From contig NZ_JADEUF010000010.1 in the NCBI RefSeq assembly GCF_015163655.1, positions 1 through 53,385 of the forward strand: 53,385 nt of DNA, in the 5' to 3' direction. The number at the start of each line of letters is the position of its first letter. Within the stretch, counting starts at the first letter, position 1. The translations under genes and the position numbers were made by a program. This DNA comes from Xenorhabdus griffiniae. Lineage in GTDB: Bacteria; Pseudomonadota; Gammaproteobacteria; Enterobacterales; Enterobacteriaceae. Below are positions 48,555-53,385 of this stretch, piece after piece. A model generated the notes under the pieces. That model was not told the origin of the DNA and did not search any database. It saw only the letters and a list, made by a program, of their open reading frames with translations.

Positions 48555-50230
48555 TCACTTCTGCCATAGGCGGGTTACCCATTGCCCGACATGGGGGGTG
48601 GATAACAGGGTCATATGATTGCCGGGCACAACTATCGTATTGAGTTCTGCCACCAGAAGACGCCATTGGGTTTCGCGACTCCTCCTTTCATTCTTATCGC
48701 CTTCCTCAGCGTTAACCAGATGGACAAGTCCCTTATAACGGGCACGAGGAATATAACTGGTGTTCAGATTAGCCTGCATAACGCGAATAATCCCTTGCAA
48801 CAGCGATATTGGTGTTTTGGCCGGGAAAAGGCCGGCCTTAACCAAGGCACTGTGCAGGTGCTGAATTTGTTCATCCGCGGCCAGGTTAGCAAAATCTTGC
48901 CGGGCGAGCGGAAGCGGCTGATTTAATATCATATTATAGATATCGATTAACTCCATGATTGTCTCAATACGGTTGACTGACTTGAGAGCTTTTCCTTGCT
49001 GGTCAGGTTCATCGGTATCGATAAGAATCAGCTTGGATACCTGTTCCCCTTCCGCTTGCAATTGCAAGGCGATTTCAAAGGCAATCCAGCCGCCAAAAGA
49101 GTGGCCTAGCAGGTGATAGGGACCATAAGGTTGGACTTGTCGGATTTTTTGGATATAAGCACGGGCTGCGCCTTCAACACTGCGGTAAGGGGAATGATGT
49201 TCAGTCGTGAACCCACGTGCCTGTAAAGCGTATACCGGAAGTTGTGCTGGGAACGATAGGGCCAGTTCGAGCAGACTGGACGGGCTGGCGCCGGCACCCG
49301 GTAGGCAAAAGAGCGGCGATACGGATGGCGTGCCCTGCTGGATCATAACCCGTGGGTCGAAGGAAGGCATATCCGGTAAATTTTCAGTGATTGAATCCAC
49401 GATTTGGTTGAGCAGAGGCGAATGCATAATGGAAAAGTGCGTCCCGCCGATAGGGTGGAGCACCGAATCGTGACCGACAATGCCATGCCAGCCGTGCCAA
49501 CTGTCGCCGTTAACTAACTCTTCCGCCGTATAGAGGTGGACAGGTAAGGTGGATTTTTGCGCGATATATCCCTGACCAAGCTGTGTAATCATCTCGGCGG
49601 TATAGAAACGCAGAAGAATATCTTCGCGCGTGATGCCCGCCGACAGCCATTGGCGTTCGATACAGTGATCAAGCACTTGCTCCAGATCACTGAGGCTGTG
49701 CAGCTCTGCTAACGCTTCCTCATCGCCAATCATTTTTTGAGTACGCAGTGCGTTAATGATTAATTCTATTCGCCTTGCTTCTTCGTCTATAGAGAAGTCA
49801 TCACTGTCTTTATGGGTGTGATAATAGGAATCGATCATACCAAGAAACGCGACTGTCTCACCCTCACAGGTTAATTGTTGGGCTATTTCATAGGCAATCA
49901 ACCCGCCAATCGACCAGCCCATCAGACGATAAGGTCCTTGGGGTTGGAGGCGGCGAATGGCCTGAATATGGCAGGCGGCAAGTGCTTCAATCGACATCGG
50001 AGGGTGTGCCAATGTATGGATGCCAAGCGCCTGTAAAGCATAGACGGGAAGTTCAGGGGGTAGTAAGGCAGCCAGGGGAGAATACACCAGGGGATCGCCG
50101 GAAGTTTCGTGCACTAAGAATAAAGGGAGCAAGGAACCTGCCGGGCTGAGTGGGACAGGGTTTGCATCAAATGGGGATACAGGCATGACGAAGTGCTCCT
50201 TAGTAGCCAGGGCCAGATCACATAAGGTTG
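48555..50230 (-). other. Tandem thioesterase region of the right-hand assembly line
   Basis: TE1 (PLFLVHETSG, GWSIGG, GGTHFS) and TE2 (PLFCLPGAG, GHSFGG, GNHMTL) both keep nucleophile and histidine. Compared with the left copy the C-terminus is shortened: it ends TRLWQK through an early TGA and lacks the final nine or so residues, which lie outside the fold core and are probably dispensable. Confidence 0.9.
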
Positions 50231-53200
50231 GATGGGCGAACAGGGTGGTCAGTGAAACCTGCATATTTTGTTCACGCATACGATTCAACAACTGTATAGC
50301 GAGCAGCGAGTGCCCGCCAAGCTCAAAGAAATGATTATGACGACTGATTTTTTCCAGTCCTAACAAATCCTGCCAGATTTGGGCCAGAGCGGTTTCTGTC
50401 TTGCCGATAGGCGATTCATAGCCACGCACCACGAAAGCGGACTGATCGGGAACAGGTAACGCCTGTCGGTCGAGTTTGCCGTTAGGGGTTAGCGGAAAAG
50501 TCGTTAACGAGACAAAGGCACTGGGCAGCATATAGTCGGCAAGATATTGGGCAAGTTGCTGGCGCAGTGTGGTTGGCAGCAACTCAATTCTTTCCTGCGG
50601 CCGTAAATAGGCGACCAGTCGTTTTTGACCGGGCGTATCTTCACGAACCAGCACCACCGCTTCGCGTACCCCGTCACATTGGCTGAGTCTGGCTTCGATT
50701 TCTTCCAGTTCAATGCGGAAGCCACGCAGCTTGATCTGAAAATCAGTGCGGCCGAGGTATTCAATATTGCCATCGGGCAGCCAGCGGCCGAGATCGCCGG
50801 TTTTGTACATGCGGGCGTCTGGCTCCGCAGAGAACGGATTAGTGAGAAAACGTTCGGCCGTCAGTTCAGGGCGATTCAAATAACCGCGGGCCACGCCAGC
50901 GCCTGCGATATGGATTTCACCAGTAACACCGATGGGAACGGGTTGACTATGTGCATCCAGAATATAAATCTGGGTATTGGCAATCGGGCGGCCTATAGGA
51001 ATAGAACGGGTTGCATCAATAAGAGCAGTCATTTCGTAGGTTGCAGCAAACGTCGTGGTTTCCGTTGGACCATAGCCATTAATGAAATGTACAGGTTGGG
51101 ACTTAGCCAATTGCACCTGCTGTATCCTCCTGGGATCGAGCACATCGCCGCCAATAAGCAGGTAGCGCAATTGCCCTAACAGGGGCTTGAGGCTATCGAA
51201 ATAGGCGTTGAACAAGCCCACCGTTAACCAAAGGGCGGTAACGTGCCCCTTCATTAGGGAAGTGCAGAAATGAGCCGGATCGAGTAGTACAGATTGTGGA
51301 ACGATGTACAGACATCCTCCATTGAGCAGGGCAGACCAGATTTCCCAGGTTGAGGCGTCAAAAGCGATATTGGCACAATGAGCGACACAGTCGTGCGCAC
51401 CGATATCTGCGTAAGCATTATTAATCACCAGCCGATTGATACTGCGGTGCTCGACCATCACTCCTTTCGGCTGGCCGGTTGAGCCAGACGTATAGATCAC
51501 ATAGGCCAGATGGCGTGACGTGAGTCCCAGTGTATGTGCTTGCGGGTTGTGGGTCGGTTGCGTTGCCAAACATGGATCTGGTGCATCAAGCAATACTTTG
51601 GGTATGGTGTTGTCCAGTCGGTTAACCTGTGTTGTTTGCGTTAGCAAGGCCACGGGTCTTGCATCCTCAAGCATATAGATCAGCCGCTCAGTCGGATAGT
51701 TTGGGTCGATAGGGACGTAAGCCCCGCCAGCCTTAAGGATACCCAGTAAGCCGACGATTGTGTCTAAACTGCGTTCAGCACAAATCGCTACCCGATCATC
51801 CGGGCGCACACCCAGCGTGATCAAATAATGGGCCAGCCGATTGGCGCGGCGGTTGAGTTCACCATAGCTCAGTGTCTGGCCTTCATAGACAATAGCAAGA
51901 GTATCAGGATGCTGTTCTGCATGAGTTTCAAACAGTTGGTGGATCAGGGCATCTTGCGGAAAATCCGTTTGAGTGGCGTTGAAATTTATCAATAGCTGTT
52001 GCTGTTCTGATTCCGGCAGCATCGGCAAGGCAGCAATGCGTTGTGTTTCATCTGCCACTATCGCCATCAGTATATTGGTTAAGTAACTGATCATACGCTC
52101 AACAGTTGCAGCATCGAACAGCGCGGTAGCATAGGACAAGGCGCCGGTTAAACCTGCTTCAGTTTCTGCCAGTGATAATGTCAAATCAAAATGAGTGGTG
52201 TGATACGTCTGTTCAAATGGTGTGAGCCGTAGTTCAGGCAAGATGAGAGTTTGGGCTGGCGTATTATTTAAGGCCAGCATCACCTGGAAGAGCGGGCTGT
52301 GGCCCAGACTACGTTCAGGTTGGAGGGCTTCTACCACCTGCTCGAAAGGCAGATCCTGATGGGCGTAGGCGGCCAGCGCCCGTTCGCGAACTTGTGCAAG
52401 CAGATCAGCCACACTGAGTTCATCATTGAATGTAACGCGCAAGGCTAGCGTATTGACGAAGAACCCTATCAACCCTTCAAGCTCATGATGCGGGCGGTTA
52501 GCGACTGGAGTACCAATAACGATATCATCTTGTCCACTGAGTCGGGCCAGCACGATACTCCAGGCACTCAATAGGGTCATAAACAGCGTAGTGTTATGGC
52601 GCTGTCCAAGTTCCTTCAGTGACGTCAATAAGGTGGTATCAAGCTGGAAAGAGATTTGGCCACCGATATAGGTTTGTATGGCTGGGCGTGGCCGATCGGT
52701 GGGTAACGTCAGTAAGGCCGGTACGCCTTCAAGCTGAGTACACCAGAAATCACGTTGTGCAGCGAGGGTGGTTGCTTTTAACTGTTCATGTTGCCAGACC
52801 GCATAATCAGCATATTGAATGGGTAGTGGTGGTAAAGGATCTTCATTGCCATCAAGTGCCGCACAGTAGAAAATCCCCAATTCTCGTACCAGCACGCCAA
52901 TAGACCAACCGTCGGTAATAATATGGTGTTGTGTGAGTAGCAACACGTGTTCCTTATCCGCCAGTTGCAGCAGTTGACCGCGGATCAGGGGGCCTTGAGC
53001 AAAATCGAAGGGAGTCTGGGCTTCAAGGGTCGCGAGTTCAGTTACCCGCTTGATATGCAAAGTGGGATCGAGCTGACGCAAGTCCTGACAGGACAGGGCA
53101 AAACCGATATCCGCCGGGGCGATTTGCTGGCTGGGTTGGCCTGCAACCAGCACGAAACGTGTCCGCAGACTTTCATGCCGAGCCACCAGACGATCAAACG

Positions 53201-53385
53201 CCGTCATCAGGGCATGGCGATTGAGTGAACCGGACAAGCGTAGCGCCGCAGGGAGATGGTAGGCTTGACTCGCTGCCGGATCGAGCTGACCGAGGAACCA
53301 TAACCGCTGTTGAGCAAAGGATAAAGGCAAGGGCTGGCTGCGATCAGCTGGGGAGATCACGGTTTGTGTGAGAGTGGCCGTTTCT
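48555..53385 (-). CDS. Nonribosomal peptide synthetase, terminal module C-A-T-TE-TE (5' end outside window)
   Basis: The frame is open to the window edge. The 25 bp beyond the GTG at 53360 encode ETATLTQT, continuing the T-to-C linker seen inside the other synthetase (ASTMAQIVIPVADRSQ), so the gene clearly begins further right. Seen part: LCL condensation domain with HHIITDG, A domain with pocket D A W W L G G T F K (Val-like, one position from DAFWLGGTFK), carrier GGHSLLA (serine near 50310), TE1 with GWSIGG (Ser codon 49911-49913) and TE2 with GHSFGG (Ser codon 49098-49100). A TE pair here means this gene ends its own assembly line and does not feed the NRPS genes to the left. It precedes the decarboxylase gene by 46 bp. 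Its T-TE-TE part is nearly identical to that of the other line. Confidence 0.93.
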   Translation of the reverse strand, partial: ETATLTQTVISPADRSQPLPLSFAQQRLWFLGQLDPAASQAYHLPAALRLSGSLNRHALMTAFDRLVARHESLRTRFVLVAGQPSQQIAPADIGFALSCQDLRQLDPTLHIKRVTELATLEAQTPFDFAQGPLIRGQLLQLADKEHVLLLTQHHIITDGWSIGVLVRELGIFYCAALDGNEDPLPPLPIQYADYAVWQHEQLKATTLAAQRDFWCTQLEGVPALLTLPTDRPRPAIQTYIGGQISFQLDTTLLTSLKELGQRHNTTLFMTLLSAWSIVLARLSGQDDIVIGTPVANRPHHELEGLIGFFVNTLALRVTFNDELSVADLLAQVRERALAAYAHQDLPFEQVVEALQPERSLGHSPLFQVMLALNNTPAQTLILPELRLTPFEQTYHTTHFDLTLSLAETEAGLTGALSYATALFDAATVERMISYLTNILMAIVADETQRIAALPMLPESEQQQLLINFNATQTDFPQDALIHQLFETHAEQHPDTLAIVYEGQTLSYGELNRRANRLAHYLITLGVRPDDRVAICAERSLDTIVGLLGILKAGGAYVPIDPNYPTERLIYMLEDARPVALLTQTTQVNRLDNTIPKVLLDAPDPCLATQPTHNPQAHTLGLTSRHLAYVIYTSGSTGQPKGVMVEHRSINRLVINNAYADIGAHDCVAHCANIAFDASTWEIWSALLNGGCLYIVPQSVLLDPAHFCTSLMKGHVTALWLTVGLFNAYFDSLKPLLGQLRYLLIGGDVLDPRRIQQVQLAKSQPVHFINGYGPTETTTFAATYEMTALIDATRSIPIGRPIANTQIYILDAHSQPVPIGVTGEIHIAGAGVARGYLNRPELTAERFLTNPFSAEPDARMYKTGDLGRWLPDGNIEYLGRTDFQIKLRGFRIELEEIEARLSQCDGVREAVVLVREDTPGQKRLVAYLRPQERIELLPTTLRQQLAQYLADYMLPSAFVSLTTFPLTPNGKLDRQALPVPDQSAFVVRGYESPIGKTETALAQIWQDLLGLEKISRHNHFFELGGHSLLAIQLLNRMREQNMQVSLTTLFAHPTLCDLALATKEHFVMPVSPFDANPVPLSPAGSLLPLFLVHETSGDPLVYSPLAALLPPELPVYALQALGIHTLAHPPMSIEALAACHIQAIRRLQPQGPYRLMGWSIGGLIAYEIAQQLTCEGETVAFLGMIDSYYHTHKDSDDFSIDEEARRIELIINALRTQKMIGDEEALAELHSLSDLEQVLDHCIERQWLSAGITREDILLRFYTAEMITQLGQGYIAQKSTLPVHLYTAEELVNGDSWHGWHGIVGHDSVLHPIGGTHFSIMHSPLLNQIVDSITENLPDMPSFDPRVMIQQGTPSVSPLFCLPGAGASPSSLLELALSFPAQLPVYALQARGFTTEHHSPYRSVEGAARAYIQKIRQVQPYGPYHLLGHSFGGWIAFEIALQLQAEGEQVSKLILIDTDEPDQQGKALKSVNRIETIMELIDIYNMILNQPLPLARQDFANLAADEQIQHLHSALVKAGLFPAKTPISLLQGIIRVMQANLNTSYIPRARYKGLVHLVNAEEGDKNERRSRETQWRLLVAELNTIVVPGNHMTLLSTPHVGQWVTRLWQK
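48561..50470 (-). repeat. T-TE-TE direct repeat, copy 2
   Basis: Partner of 5941-7850. The two copies end differently: this one stops at TRLWQK, the other continues nine residues further to LSQLNG. Confidence 0.85.

Noticed and set aside
50625-51179. 184-codon plus-strand frame within the right-hand NRPS gene
   Set aside because: Lies antisense to A-domain core motifs and has matching shadows in other modules.
48555-53385. Right-hand NRPS as the first synthetase of the central assembly line
   Set aside because: It ends in two intact thioesterases, so it terminates its own line, and the central line begins with its own starter C domain.
53360-53385. GTG at 53360 as the true start of the right-hand NRPS gene
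   Set aside because: The frame stays open to the window edge and encodes linker sequence typical of the T-C junction, so the gene continues outside.

Overview
The window looks like a chromosomal stretch of an insect-pathogenic, nematode-associated enterobacterium, most likely Xenorhabdus (Photorhabdus less likely). The reasons are the very large NRPS genes with dual C/E domains and tandem thioesterases, the short palindromic intergenic repeat that recurs three times, and the AT-rich flanks around a more GC-rich NRPS region. No tRNA, rRNA or CRISPR array was seen.

Left part (1-5800): a three-hairpin sequence at the extreme left resembles the right end / omegaRNA region of an IS200/IS605-type (TnpB) element. 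It abuts the 3' end of a 501-codon gene that fuses a BpsA-type aminopropyltransferase to a complete pyruvoyl-type S-adenosylmethionine decarboxylase, which would supply its own aminopropyl donor. Next come frmA-frmB (glutathione-dependent formaldehyde oxidation, minus strand) and, divergent from them, sfnG (FMNH2-dependent dimethyl sulfone monooxygenase, plus strand). SfnG chemistry releases formaldehyde, so these three neighbours make biochemical sense together.

Central part (5908-46538, all minus strand): two overlapping NRPS genes (ATGA overlap) form one 12-module assembly line. The first (7551 aa) is Cstart-A-T, C-A-T, C/E-A-T, C-A-T, C/E-A-T, C-A-T, C/E-A-T. The second (5992 aa) is C-A-T, then four C/E-A-T modules, then TE-TE. 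Reading the ten-residue A-domain pockets by hand gives roughly: acyl - hydrophobic1 - D-Ile/Val2 - Val3 - D-Asx-like4 - Asn5 - D-Tyr6 - hydrophobic7 - D-hydrophobic8 - D-allo-Thr9 - D-hydrophobic10 - D-Glu11 - polar/basic12, released by the tandem TE, possibly as a cyclic lipodepsipeptide. I cannot match this to a named compound.

Right part (46835-53385): a PanP-type PLP-dependent aspartate 1-decarboxylase gene, then the 3' part of another NRPS gene (C-A(Val)-T-TE-TE) that runs off the window. This NRPS-then-decarboxylase arrangement recalls the xenoamicin locus, where a decarboxylase is thought to supply beta-alanine. The T-TE-TE ends of the two assembly lines are near-identical direct repeats 42,620 bp apart. 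Within the central line, blocks of about 1.1-1.3 kb (an A-domain core; a T/C-E block) are also near-identical between adjacent modules, so recombination has shaped the cluster. No transporter, MbtH, PPTase or regulator gene is present in the window.
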